From: Dicyema japonicum
Lineage: Eukaryota > Dicyemida > Rhombozoa > Dicyemidae
Direction of reading: 5' to 3'
DNA length: 64,000 nt
Assembly (NCBI GenBank): GCA_011109175.1
Contig: RDEW01000052.1
Coordinates: forward strand, 124,001-188,000
Shown: in pieces, positions 44,760-56,574 of the stretch
How positions within the stretch are numbered: position 1 is the stretch's first letter
Layout: every line of letters begins with the position of its first letter
Program-made: the position numbers and the translations under genes
Notes under the pieces: generated by a model
The model's database searches: none
Told to the model about the DNA's origin: nothing
The model's input: the letters and a program-made list of their open reading frames with translations, nothing else

Positions 44760-46345
44760 ATATGTCCGGAAAATTTCAGCATAATAATGAATCTTTTCAT
44801 TTGGATAGTAAACAAATATTCTCAATTTTCATAAGAATGTTATGAGAAATAAAAATTTCCACATATTCAGGTCCTATTATATACATAAGGAATATCGATT
44901 ACTTCTGCTAGAATAGCACATTCCCTCACAGCCCAAAGCCAAATTCGGTCATCTGTGTTTGCATCCAATAAATTTTATCGTGGACTTTATTGACCTTAAG
45001 GTAGAATATAGGAACCAATACCTATCGTAATTATCGCAAACTACACGAGGAAGATATTTTATTGCCTTAACAATAGAATCTAGAATGGGTTGGCATGGAT
45101 TCAAGTCGCTAAAAACTGAATAAAACTCTAAAATTAAGATATCAAATTCTAAACTGAATGTGTATAAGATTCATTTATAACATCTAAATAAATATCAAAA
45201 ATATTCCTATGTATGAGATACATGATACATAATATTTGAACTCGATCCGATTCTGACCATTTTGTATAGAGTATTACTGAAATTTATTATTAAAATGCGT
45301 GTATCGACGTATAAACTAAATTTAAATTATATAATACTTTCCAAAATTGTTTTAATAATTTATTTTCAAAATTAAAATCAACATAATCTAGCTTTTGCAT
45401 AACATAGATAAATAGATTTTCTTTATTATCGAAGTGTTGCAAAGACGATATAAGTTTTTTTATAATTGATTGAGGATCATTCTATATTCTTTTATAAAAT
45501 ATACAGAATCGCTTATATTTTTACTGAAATGTAAAATTTTCTTTTGATGAAGTTTTTTAAATCCCTTTTTTCTGATTAGTCTAGAATTATTACATTCAAA
45601 ACTTTTTTAACTTTTTAAATACTTTTCTTTTAATAAAATATCCAGATAAATTCACACAAGTAAGATTCTTGGCTTTTTTGAAAAGTGAAAAAAAATTACA
45701 GTCGTATCCTCTTAAATTTCCATCACTTGTATGTATAAAATGTCTACATTTCATATAAATTAACCTTAAAGACTTCGGACTGTTAATACTTGCAGCAAAT
45801 TCTGTAAAATTAGTAATTAAGACATTGTGAAAATTTAAACGTTCCAGTTTATCAATTATTTTTAGTGTACTATTATAAATAGTCGTCGTTCTATTGTCTC
45901 CAAATAGATTGAGAGTGCGTAGTTTTCCAAATCCAGTCATAAATAGTTGATGTAGCAAATCTGGGTCATCATAACGCAACAGTGTGAATGATTTGACCGC
46001 ATTCGGGGAAACTGCAAGAAAAGGATTCTTTTCTGATGAAAAAATCTTGCTTATTGTAATATTTGATAAATTTGGATAAACTCGAATCATATTAACAACG
46101 TCATTTATATCAACTTCTTCACGAGTCAATTCAAGGCAAAAAATGTCTTTTCGTACTTTATTCGAAAGCCCATGTAAAATTGGATCTTGATAAAGTGCAG
46201 GACATAAAATAAAATATTTTAATTCAGTAAAAATTCTTTTGGATAACATTTTTTTAGTCTTGTCGTTTAATTTTATAAATTTTTGTTTCTTAAAGTATTT
46301 TCGAATATTTTTAATACATAAAGCATATAATGAAGGTGTTTCCAT
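44760..46345 (-). pseudogene. ZYG11-family substrate receptor, copy 2, lacking the central armadillo region
   Basis: The 249-codon first frame keeps the leucine-rich part complete, including NFTEFAASINSPKSLRLIYM and the LTCVNLSGYFIKRKVF segment lost in copy 1. A 22-nt intron (45,581-45,602) leads to LIRKKGFKKLHQKKILHFSK. A 23-nt intron (45,482-45,504) leads to NDPQSIIKKLISSLQHFDNK and LKQFWKVLYNL. The region equivalent to 33,943-34,575 of copy 1 is then missing, so the frame runs from ~45,115 straight into the IWLWAVRECAILA end (~44,935). It is therefore non-functional as read, but intact exactly where copy 1 is broken. Confidence 0.75.
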
Positions 46346-46469
46346 TTTATAACTTGAAAATATTTTAATGACCTTGATATGAATTATATTATTTTTATTT
46401 ATTTGAATTTTATAAATATTTTTTTTTATAAAAATAAATACGTCTCTTGTATTTGAAATTGAATTTATT

Positions 46470-47305
46470 ATTCAAAAACCGGGGTCAACAAGGAGATCCC
46501 CTCTGACCCCTTTTATTTTTTATGAAAAATTGATGATGTTGTGAGATCAATTAATCCACAGCTAAATCTTAGTATCTCGACGTTGCCACAATTAGAGGAT
46601 CATTCAAAAAACGTACAATTCATTACTTAAAGCGTTACCTGCTTTAAAACACTTGTGCTCGGACATCAATCTTAACAAATCAAAGCTAATAAATCTCTCA
46701 TATCCAAGCACCGGCTTTCTCCCTATCAAGGAGTCTTTTAACGAACTGCTTCCTGGGATCCCGACTGTGCAAGTTGATAAATTATATTTTCTCGGATGCC
46801 CACTCAGCGAAAAAGATCTCAAGAACCATCTACTTTCCAAAAATGAAGAATTAACACGCCTCGCGAACAGCTTGTCATGTATCGACACTCACACATCTTT
46901 CTTCCTGATAAGAAACAACATCGGACTACCCAAGCTTTATGTCTACTTTGATGTTTACCTGCTACAAAACAATACAACAGTAAACTTTCGATAGACAAAT
47001 CTGTCAAACAAGTCACTAATAACGTCCGCTTCAACGAATATGGTTGAAGCAATGTAAGCTTCCCTCTGAATTTTGGAGTGTCGATGTAAGATCGCCGCTG
47101 ATGGTTGCGTATCCGGCATATCTATCGTCTTTCTCAAGCTGAAGCCATTTGACACGTCGATTCCTTTATCACATTATTAGAACTTCGCTGGAATAAGTCA
47201 TTTGACTAAACTTGTAGGAAATGGAATGGGTCCGGGCTCAAAATCTCCGAAGACACAACGAAGACAGTAATTGGGAAAACATTGTCTGCTCCAAAAATTT
47301 TGGAA
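46470..47305 (+). pseudogene. Family P RT fragment (in B2)
   Basis: Counterpart of 35,835-36,480, extending further into the thumb region (MVAYPAYLSSFSS-like at ~47,100) and the NGMGPGSKSP stretch. The longest frame is 46,653-46,994 (SDINLNKSKLINLSYPSTGF ... GCPLSEKDLKNHLLSKNEEL). Confidence 0.75.
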
Positions 47306-47700
47306 AACTTTAAAAAAGAAAACGGATATTCCTGCGGAAATTTCAAACTCTGGCCGGTGAATTTCATTGATAAACTAAAAAAACTAGTCTGTTTAGAAAT
47401 CCTACGGTTGAGCCCCCGTTTAGTTTCAAATGGAATACCCCAAAGATCTCCTCTGTCCCCGATACTCTTCAACCTTTTCTTGAATGACATCCTGACTCCG
47501 GAAAATAAAGATGACTTTTTCCTGGCTTTTGCATTTGGTATTGTTTTTGCATACAGGACCAAGACGTTCAGGTCGCCACGGAAAGATTACAATTGTTTGT
47601 AATCTGCTTAATCTTTAGGTTAAATGAAAACGGTCTGTCGATCAGCCCGGAAAAATCGGTTACGTCTCTCCTACCTCTGATAAGAGAATATCCAACAGGA
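47306..47700 (+). pseudogene. Family J RT fragment, third copy
   Basis: Frame 47,282-47,602 reads RLVSNGIPQRSPLSPILFNL, then NDILTPENKDDFFLAFAFGI where YADD should be (FAFG). It joins family P sequence without a clear boundary. It is related to, but distinct from, the copies in B1 and B2. Confidence 0.7.
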
Positions 47701-48150
47701 CAGTGGATATTAAATTCGGCGGGACACATAATTTGTTGTTTTTGAACTAAATTTATATTTATATTTTTTCAGAATAGATAGTGTTTTAGTGACGCAGTGT
47801 GCTCGATGTTCCAGTTCGTCACCCTTAAAGTTTTTTTTCAGGTCAAATGTCGGTGAAGATAATTTTTTGTATGTGATCGACATAACCTTTCTGTATAAGG
47901 TTATAGATAATCTTAAATATGGAATCAGTTTTTAAATTAAAAAAAATTCAGAACGTTGAATTTCTTATCGACTGTCAACTTTTTCAACTCGTCAGATTTG
48001 TCTATTTCTACTTCATTCCTTCATTTTAATTGAACTTTGTGGAATTCCGTTTCTTAGCAAAAAATTGTGACTGACCATCGTGAAATAGTCCCCAATTGTG
48101 AGAGTTTTTGATTTCAGTGGAAGTTATCGTTTGGTGTAATTTTTAGACAG

Positions 48151-49515
48151 CCGGTGATTATTCTGATAGCAGATTTTTAGTCATTAGTATTTTTTGACGT
48201 TTGTTATTGATAAACGAAAAAAATAACAGAGGATGCCTGATTCACGTGATCAAGAAACAATCCGACCCAACGACCTTGGGTAGGATCAAGGGAGAACCAT
48301 CGAACCAAGCTAAGAGCCTGATTAAATTTGTCTGATCACTTAGTTTGTTTTTTTCAGCATAACGCTGCTCTTAGAATAAAAAATTTTATAATCCCACTCA
48401 GTCTTTATACTCCGTTTTAATTGGAACATAAACTTCAAAGGGATTGCTTCAACACTAAATAGGAGACCTTACGCTCAGATTTGGAAAAATTCAAGAGTTC
48501 ATAGTGCATCAGCTCTCAAAAATGAAAATAATAGTAGGATTTTCTGGGCGAGAGTGCTAGTAACAGAAGATCACAGTTCGAAGGGATCCTCGTTCACTTA
48601 TTAATGGTTAGTGGATTCAGAAATTATCGAATGTGGCTTTTGAATAATAACACAGTTTGGCTTGATCTGATATTTGTGTAGAATTACTGACTCAGCTAAA
48701 AATATTCAATGTCAATCGTTGATATTTTTAGAAGCAATCATTATTTTACTGGAAATGTCACAGATTCAGAAAAGTGATGTACATTCTGGGAGTTGACTTT
48801 CAAAAACTTTTGACTTGAAATAAATAACTGTTCTCAAGGACGTTTTTGACAAAAATTGCCTTAGTATTATACGACTTTTGACGTCACTCGTATGAGGGTT
48901 ATGCTTGTTGGAGTTCTTTTAATTACTTTTTAAACTAAGGATTAATTTTAAAACTTATGTCAACAAGATCGGTAGCAATGTAATGGAATTGCGCGGTTTG
49001 ATTGCAAACTTCAAAGTGGACATTGGGGTTGTTCAATAATCAAAGCTTTCTAAATCAGCCCCTCTTTTTTTTCAAAGATTCGTTATATAACAAAAGAACC
49101 TTGTAAAAGGATCTGATAGAGGACACAATTACCAAGATATAAATTGTATCCAAAAATGTTATAACAGTGGTGTCATCTATGTGGGGGATAATAATTTGGA
49201 AAAGATATCTATTGACTATTCACGTCGAGACGTTACATATGGTTATTCTCTTTGTGTGTCATCGTGTTCAAAAAGTGTAATAACTATGCGATGGAGGACT
49301 GGCTGTTATACCGCGAAACGAGAACATGAAACACTTTATTGAAGTCAACACTAAGTTTCTATAGTTCACTCAATGATTTGGATCATTTACGTGCTCGATC
49401 GTTTCTCAGATACCATAAAACTGGGGCTCTCAAACTCAAATCAATGCATGGGCCTTTTTTTAGATTAATTAATTTTTTAACTTTTAAATTTACAAAAGAA
49501 AGGTTAATTTTTTAG
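48151..49515. other. No identified gene (part of C2)
   Basis: Same anonymous sequence as 37,721-39,080, with scattered single-base differences. Confidence 0.35.
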
Positions 49516-49549
49516 TAAATCTTACAACAATTTATTAATAATATTCTTA

Positions 49550-50190
49550 GATTTTCGACAACGCCCATGTGATAGCAGTGATTTGATGCCTGACTTGTAT
49601 GTTCTTCTAAGTTGCACCTTAATACAAACTGTAAATGTAATCCGTTAGTCTTGATGGAAGAGGATTTATTTGATTTTTGAAAAAAAATTCTTCGCATACG
49701 TAAGTACTTCTAAACATAGAATCGTAAAGATAAGGCATGTTGTTGAGGAATACATGGAAGAAATTCTGGAATTTCAATTCCAGCATGCTTTTCTTAGAAT
49801 GGGGTTTCATTTGAAGTTCTGCTATCGCCACTTAAAATTCATTAGCAATGAGTTCATGATTTATTGACATTGGAGTAATAATTGTGTAAATTGATCTCCT
49901 ATTATCAAAAAATATTGTAATTTGCAATGATCTGTGAGGAATGCAAGGTTGTTTATAAAAGTTAGTTCAGAGAGCTCAGGATTGTCTTTCATTACCAAAA
50001 ACAAATTAATTTCTCGTCTCAAAGCAAAAAATATTTTCAGTACATTTTCTCGAATCAACCATCTCACTTTATTACAACAATTCTTCAGATTCACTATTCA
50101 TAATTGACAAGAAAGAATTTGCCTATGTTTCAGAGATCTTCCACCGATAAAGTTACACATTTAACGACACATTTATAAAATCATTAATAA
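49550..50190 (-). pseudogene. hAT-family transposase, C-terminal half (in C2)
   Basis: The minus strand reads CCNKVRWLIRENVLKIFFAL and RREINLFL, then LAFLTDHCKLQYF and GDQFTQLLLQ. After frame changes, LYDSMFRSTYVCEEFFFKNQ and RLTDYIYSLY follow, then LRCNLEEHTSQ. This is the order of the ZBED5/GTF2IRD2-type hA T superfamily: 'VRWLSRG...L', 'FLTD...HLN', then the dimerisation motif 'FGSTYxCEQxFSxMK...SRLTD'. Catalytic N-terminal residues are not included. It is dead. Confidence 0.75.
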
Positions 50191-50432
50191 TTTATTCAAG
50201 TCCGATTTAATAAAAAGGATTTTAGTTTTTGTTCTTTTTCGTATTGCAATTGTCCACATGAAAGTCATAGTCTTCATTATGGTTACCTCGTAAGGCCTTT
50301 TATTTTATACTCTTTTCTTGATCCAGTTGTATTCATACAGTTCATGCATTGAAATTTTTGATTCAAATCTATAATAAATTAAAAATTTAAAATTCACGTG
50401 TGGTCTTTGGTCTTGTGCGTAATTGTATCATC

Positions 50433-51548
50433 ATGGAGCGTTGTTCATACAATGGAGCAACACACATTACACCCAAAAGACTGGACACTACATGCTCTAC
50501 ATGCGGTTTTGGCAATGCACGCAAATATGGACTTTTCTGCTCGTCTCGCCGTTAATTTTTCCACCTCGGATGCATAAAGATGTCTCAGCGGGCTGCGTGC
50601 TCGCTCTGCCTGTGGAACTGCAGTGTCTGCATGGGAACTGGTTTGAAAACCCAGAGGATCATTCCAAACAAGCACGTTGAACCAACGAGCCTCTAGACTT
50701 CAATGATATGGACAACTTTCTTGTCAGATCTAAGGAAAGCCAGAAAGATTCCAATCAGGTTCCCAAGATCCGTCCGAATCCCCGCGGCTACATGCCTGGC
50801 CTCTGCAATTGACGATGCTCTCACGTCCGACGACCTGGAGGACTGGCTAAAACTTCTCAGTTTTGCTTCGATGGCCCTTGGAATTTCATTTATCGACTCA
50901 AAGGGAGATCAATGGAATACAAATGAAAGCACGACACTTGGGAACTCCCTTTCTTCGAAAATGAAGACGAACATCCAGGATTTTTATGTGCTTTCTCTCA
51001 GCAAGACGGAAGTCAAGAAATCAAGACATTTTGATTCCTATCCTCCGGTTTATTTGAATGCCCCTGAAAAACTTAAAGAGAGACTGAACCGCAAACTATT
51101 TGATGGCGACGTCCGAGCGGCGTTGCGCGTCGTTGCAAGCGACGAAACTGTTATGGCTGCGACACCTGAGATGATAGAACTACTCAGACATAAACATCCA
51201 TGTGCTCTGGAAGATTACCGCCCATTCGTGCTTCCGGGAAATTTGTCAAGGATGACCGTCACCGAAGACGAAGTGCGACACGGCATTTCGTCGTTTGAGG
51301 CGAGTAGCAGTGGAGGTAGGTATCGATACAAGCAAACGAGCCCCGGAACTTATTCCACTTGTCTTCCTCGCTTACGGAACCAATTCATCACTGGTTTTCG
51401 GGGACAAGATTATCTGTTCGGAGACCGGAGTAAACAAGGGGACCCACTTGGTCCACTACTCTTCACTCTGGCCATCGATGAAATTGTCCGCTTTTTAAAC
51501 ACACAACTAAACTTTTGGTATTTCGATGACGCCACAAGAGGGCCTTGA
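50433..51548 (+). pseudogene. Family P element in C2, RT core deleted
   Basis: ATG (50,433) starts MERCSYNGATHITPKRLDTT. The PHD finger keeps its ligands (CSTC, C, FFHLGC, SVC) apart from one stop. The 281-codon frame (50,703-51,548) holds KIPIRFPRSVRIPAATCLAS and ALRVVASDETVMAATPEM. A ~410-bp deletion at 51,317 joins SSFEASSSGG to the QGDPLGPLLFTLAIDEIVRF box and FWYFDDAT. The element then stops abruptly at the junction with A2. The deletion removes the RT fingers but happens to preserve an open frame. Confidence 0.85.
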
Positions 51549-52179
51549 AGATATAAAATTCGTTACCTTCTTACAAAGAACATAAGTAATATTTCGACTA
51601 TCGCCAAAAAATTACCACTCAGCAATGATACTGTGACTTGGACGGTGGAACTAATAATAGAAAATGTCTTCACAATATCAGAGTAACTATGTTTATAAAT
51701 TTGTAGTATGTCTATAGTTTCAAAGTTATCGTTCGGTCTTGACAGATGTGATGGCAAGAGGCCGGATGATGTAACTACTATGGAGCAAAAGGTGTCTTGC
51801 CTGGGATTCAACGTCTATAGACACTTTCTCTAATGGGAATTTACTCAAATTATCATTATGCGAGTGTTCCAAAGCGACGATGAGAAGGAGGCTGAATTAC
51901 CCCTACCATCATAAGTGAAGCTGGACACACCAGGAGGTTTGGGGAAAACTGATATCGATATAGGAATTATCGACAAAAAGGGTGCTGTTGAAGGGTGCTG
52001 TTTTCCTGAAGGGTCAAATTGAGGAAAGGAGAACCCAACCCATAGCTGTCCAAACTAAGCAGCCCGAAAGTGTGAATGGAGCAGGCAGGGTCAAAGAGGA
52101 GACGAACTGAGCACGTCAATTCACTGTAGCTAATAGACTATTATTGTTTCATTCTCTGGTAGACTTAAAGTTTTTTTTC

Positions 52180-52480
52180 GATTTAATGAATAAATGGAGA
52201 TCAGAGTATGATAGGTGTCCATTTATCTTGCACCATTGTGTTATTCTTCTGACGATAGCTATCGAGATACGGCCTCGAAGCATCCAGTCTCACGTGGATC
52301 ATTGGTGACACTTTGGATTATTGAGTCGATCCTACGAACTGCATCGTCAGCTTGTGGGCCAGGGATTCTGACGTCTCAACAGCAAATGGACAGACAAGTG
52401 ATCCTTCGTAATGCTTCGGTAGTTCCTTCTCTTCTAATCCTCGCTTGCTTAGAAGCATGACCTAGGTTCGAGAGTGAAGC
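52180..52480 (-). pseudogene. Family P 3' terminal fragment (in A2)
   Basis: Same content as 22,140-22,440. The plus-strand frame 52,215-52,460 is its antisense shadow. Confidence 0.55.
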
Positions 52481-52529
52481 GGTAATTATCTTTTAATATC
52501 TTAATTGTTAACGACGTCATGTGGTTCCT

Positions 52530-52750
52530 GACCATCTCTGGTGGCGCCTGATATTATCTTACTATCCAAAAAAACCATTAGCCAACAACCATTCAGAGGA
52601 GTTCTTCTTGGAAAACATGCACTAGGCCTTTGACTTCACTTCTGTCAAGTCCGAAAATGCGAAGACTGCTGAGATGGATGGGATCACCTGACTTTTTTCA
52701 TTCAGGATATGATGGTTTTTTTCTGGTTTAATAAAATTAAGATAAATAAA
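52530..52750 (+). pseudogene. Family T 3' end fragment (in A2)
   Basis: Counterpart of 22,458-22,700. Here the terminus reads KMRRLLRWMGSP because of a small change before the stop. Confidence 0.5.
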
Positions 52751-54566
52751 TTTGTCATTTGTTAAAAAATTATGTGTCACTTCTAAGAACAATCTTTGAA
52801 AACACTGACATCTCATAAACATATTGCAGAAGATTTTTGTATGCTGATATACCTGTGTAGTAATGTACCAAGACAAACTTTTTTGACAAATATTATAATT
52901 CTTCTAAAACCAAATGCCGTGTCATTGTAATGTTGGTACTTATTTAGACACAGGACCCCACTTTCATGCATCAATTTATTTTAATTTTTCCCGGTGGAAT
53001 GAAGAGATAGATCCTTTTGAATACCAGCCATTGGGTGTCACCAGAGTACGACGCCACTAGAAGGAAGAACGAGAAATCATATAGCCAAATGGCACACGCA
53101 GTCATGGACTACTAAAGACACCTAACAAAAACTAGATCGCAATACAATCAAGTCAGGACAGAGAACTCAATTTGGCTAGATGTTCTTCCGTTGAGCCTAC
53201 ACAACGCATGTCGCGAACTTGCACGTCTAACAAATTTACCCCGATCTTTTCCCCCAACTGATAAATCGTCACTGCTCACAGATTGAATTAAAACATATTA
53301 AGAATATTTAAAAACCATTGGAATTTACAAATTGTATTAATTGAGAAATAAAAAATATATAAAATTAATTAATTAAATTAGGGTGCTGATATGCGTCTGG
53401 TGCAATTTTTAAAAGGAACCTTGGAAAAAATAAAAAATAGTAAAGGAAATGAAGGCGGACTTTAACATCTTAAGACGAGAAAGAGATCGGTTAACGAAAA
53501 TAGCTATAAATTTTACTTCTGACGATGAAGGAACTTACTATAGGAGAAAGACTACAAGCTGCGATTTTTTTGTGATGAAGATATTGAGTTGAAACTGAAA
53601 TCCATTAAAGTAATTAAATCGTTTAGATTATTTTTAGGCTGAGCACAATTTATATCATTACGTGGTACATTCGACGATTATATTAAGTTATCGCTTAGTC
53701 AGCTTAAAAATTTAATTTATTTATTTTTATTTTATTAAACCAAAAAATACCGTCATATCCAAAATAACAAAATACTGATTCAGTAAAATTGTAAATTGAA
53801 GCATTTCCATGCTGAATGCACAATAAATACTCAGGTCGTAAGGAGACTGCTTAATAAGGCGGAATTAACCGTCTTTTAAACCTAGCATAAACCAAAGTTT
53901 CCAAAGCTTAAAGAAAAGTTAATAGTGGATGAGGGTTTTTCGCAACCACCCTCAGATCATCCTAACTGGTTGAGGTGGTGACGTGCCTCTCTTGCACAAG
54001 ATGTCTTCTTGATTCACTCAATCTTCCCTGTTCTCTATTGGATCATTCAATGTGAGAGGACTCACATCATGCGTAAAAAACAACACTTTTGTGCGGAGTA
54101 ATCAACAGTGGATATTTATGTTTGTTTGAATATTGAATAAACGTTTGATTCAAGACGGTTGTTGTCTGTGATCGACTTGAAAATGTTATATTGCGACAAT
54201 CTATCAGTTAAAATTATGAAGACTTCTACAATTCAGAAAAGCCGATATATCCACTGTCATTCAAAAAAGTGGATATTGTATTTTTACAGTTCAACAACTC
54301 GGAGTCATTGGGTCGAAATTCTTCTTTCTTCTGAATTAGAGTAACACTGAAAGATATTCCAAAACTCGAAGATTCTCTATCCGTAAACGAATATATTATT
54401 TTTATGATTTAAAAGCCTTTGTCTTTTTAGTGCTTTGAAGCATGAGAAAATCTGATATCTTCAGATTTAAAATATTTTTCATTTTCGAAAAATACTTTTG
54501 ACCACGTGCTTTATTGTTGTTTGTAGAATATGGCTCTTAAGACCATTGAAAATTGAATAATGAGTA
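52751..54566. other. No identified gene (part of A2)
   Basis: Collinear with A1 apart from the deletions. It includes, near 53,740-53,775, the family T 3' UTR (ATCCAAAATAAC) whose coding end has been deleted. Confidence 0.35.
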
Positions 54567-55176
54567 GTGGTTTTTCTCTCTGAAGAAAAAGAAGATCGTT
54601 TTGCTTATGGAAAAACTGCGGAAATCGACCGTAAAGTTTGTGCTCAGTTTGTAAACCAAAACCAAACTGCTTATGGTCATTGTCCTCCTCCAATGGAGTT
54701 ATTCACAGCTCTACATTGTCAGCGAAATGTATCATCTCCAACTTTGAATTGTCTAACTTTAATTTCCAATTAATTCAACCTTCACCCCAATACTTTAAGC
54801 TAACCTCTGACCAATGACAATATTTTAACCTCTGCGACAGCAATTCAAAAATCCCTGACAGATGAAGTCAGGATCTAATCTCGCTGCCATTTCGGTTAAA
54901 AGTTCCACCACGGTGGGGCGCATAGGACAGCAAAATACTGGGGTGTAAACCTCCTTGGATAAGCGGTTCAGAATATCTGCTCCGAGGAATCAAAGAGACT
55001 GCATGTGGAACCGGTCTAATTTACAAATAATAGAAAATTCTTTTGCTTGCCCAATAGTCTGGCCTCTATGTGAAACCAGGGGTGATGATTTGACCCTCTT
55101 TTACAGAATTTTGGGGGCTCTCTTGAAAGCTAGTATATTCATGTTCAAAGAAACTCCGATAAACCTGAAACGATAA
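54567..55176 (+). pseudogene. Possible exon sequence of an unidentified gene (in A2)
   Basis: The frame at 54,567-54,773 reads FAYGKTAEIDRKVCAQFVNQ and PPPMELFTALHCQRN. A second frame at 54,955-55,176 reads FRISAPRNQRDCMWNRS and ENSFACPIVWPLCETRGDDL. Both have counterparts in A1 (26.1-26.5 kb). No domain is recognised, and the antisense of the first is also open. Confidence 0.25.
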
Positions 55177-55259
55177 CTTTTAAATACAGCAATGATACTG
55201 ACCTCTCCAAGTCATAAATCTAAATTTTAGGTAGAGGTTTTTACATAAATAGTTATAGC

Positions 55260-56150
55260 AGCTCCACGAAGAGGTCAACCATAGTGTCACGCAAGAAGCA
55301 CGCTTTTCAAGATACGAGTCCAAAAGTTTATCAGCAACACGTTTCAGTACAAACTTTTCCACGTGACTTTTGGTATAAAAAGTTACATTTTTCTGATTTT
55401 TATTAGAACTCTTCCTCTTTTCGAAGGAGATAATTGTGTGGGTAATCTAGACTCTTTCAATCCCCTTGTTTTCAACTATTCAGTCTATCTACCACATTTG
55501 GTTAAACGACCACAACCATCATCTATTCCAGATTTATAGCGAGATCTCTGTACTGTTAGGGATATAAATGACTGCAGACAACAGAGACCACAAACGTGTT
55601 CATTTGTAGACTTTAAACTTCCAAAACTTGCCTTATCTAAGTTTCTTGGTGATCCTCGAATAGGAGTTAGTAAGTTGGAGACTGAGACACCAGAAGAGGT
55701 AGAGAAATCAAGATATGTTAGTGAAGTTAAGGTTAGAGAGTTAGTCCAGAATTAACTGAGATGTCTATCGAGGTACATCCGCTTCAGTTTCGCATCTTCC
55801 GCACATAGTGATGTATGTGCCCAACTCGGAGATATTCTCAATTTGTTCCTTGATGAATTCAGCAATGAAATTTCAAACTACAAATCAGCCCAAAGTAAAC
55901 GTCCAAATCATTGCTATTCTTCGCCAAAGTCGACATGTTATAAATCTAAGCGATAATCAAGGCTTCGTGAATATTAAGTGAATTGGATTGAACCCCCTTA
56001 AGTATCTGTAATCAAACTGACTTCAATCATTTTTAGTGAGACAGTTCCACTTCTTCTGATTTGGTAGTTCATGAATCGTTTAGCATGCTCCAACTCCTCC
56101 ACGGATTTCTTTTCAAAGTACTTTTCGGCTTCCCGGGTAGCTCAAGGTGA
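55260..56150 (+). pseudogene. Unidentified host-type gene with mini-introns, copy in A2
   Basis: Counterpart of 26,640-27,545. The same 25-nt intron (55,382-55,406) joins FPRDFWYKK to TLPLFEGDNCVGNLDSFNPL. Here the frame runs on without A1's extra base: ALSKFLGDPRIGVSKLETE, TPEEVEKSRYVSEVKVREL. The 29-nt intron equivalent is 56,008-56,036. The shared TAG after SSIPDL remains. Beyond ~55,760 this copy has its own frame changes. Confidence 0.4.
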
Positions 56151-56309
56151 CTAAGCTGAAGTAATCTACATTTCATTATTCAACCAAATTCATGTATAAG
56201 TAGAAAGCAGTCAGTTCATTTTTGATTTGATTGTTTTTGGAACTCTCAATGTCCCCAGTGAACTCATATTTCCCCAACAATCGGATTACTCATTGTTAAT
56301 GCTCGATTA

Positions 56310-56492
56310 TTGCCAAAAAACGAACAAATTCTAATTCTAAATTTACCGTATTTAACCACCCATATAATTGACAAATATTCATTAATATTATCGACATTGA
56401 GTTTAAATCAAGTTGAGAAGAAAAGATCGAACATTCATGAGGACATTCCTCCAATCTGTAAATGTCGGGGTCACATAATTAATTTTTACTAG
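56310..56492 (+). CDS. Unidentified short ORF
   Basis: 60 codons (ILNLPYLTTHIIDKYSLILS ... NIHEDIPPICKCRGHIINFY). It could be a further exon of the gene just upstream; no motif. Confidence 0.2.
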   Translation: MPKNEQILILNLPYLTTHIIDKYSLILSTLSLNQVEKKRSNIHEDIPPICKCRGHIINFY

Positions 56493-56574
56493 CACTGTCT
56501 TTCCTGGCGTTCCTGTGGTTAATAAATGAATTCCAGTGTCTAGTTCATGAGAGTAATGTGAGAGTCATTGCAAG

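Larger units (their letters stand above)
42151..47230. repeat. Array segment B, copy 2 (B2)
   Basis: Counterpart of 31,377-36,470. B2 shows more single-base deletions than B1 in several stretches (for example 44,560-44,800). Confidence 0.88.
47965..51540. repeat. Array segment C, copy 2 (C2)
   Basis: Counterpart of 37,335-41,100. It includes 47,970-48,150, the flanks of the LINE RT fragment of C1 joined by a deletion of the box region. It ends inside the RT of its family P element, where segment A2 begins. Confidence 0.85.
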
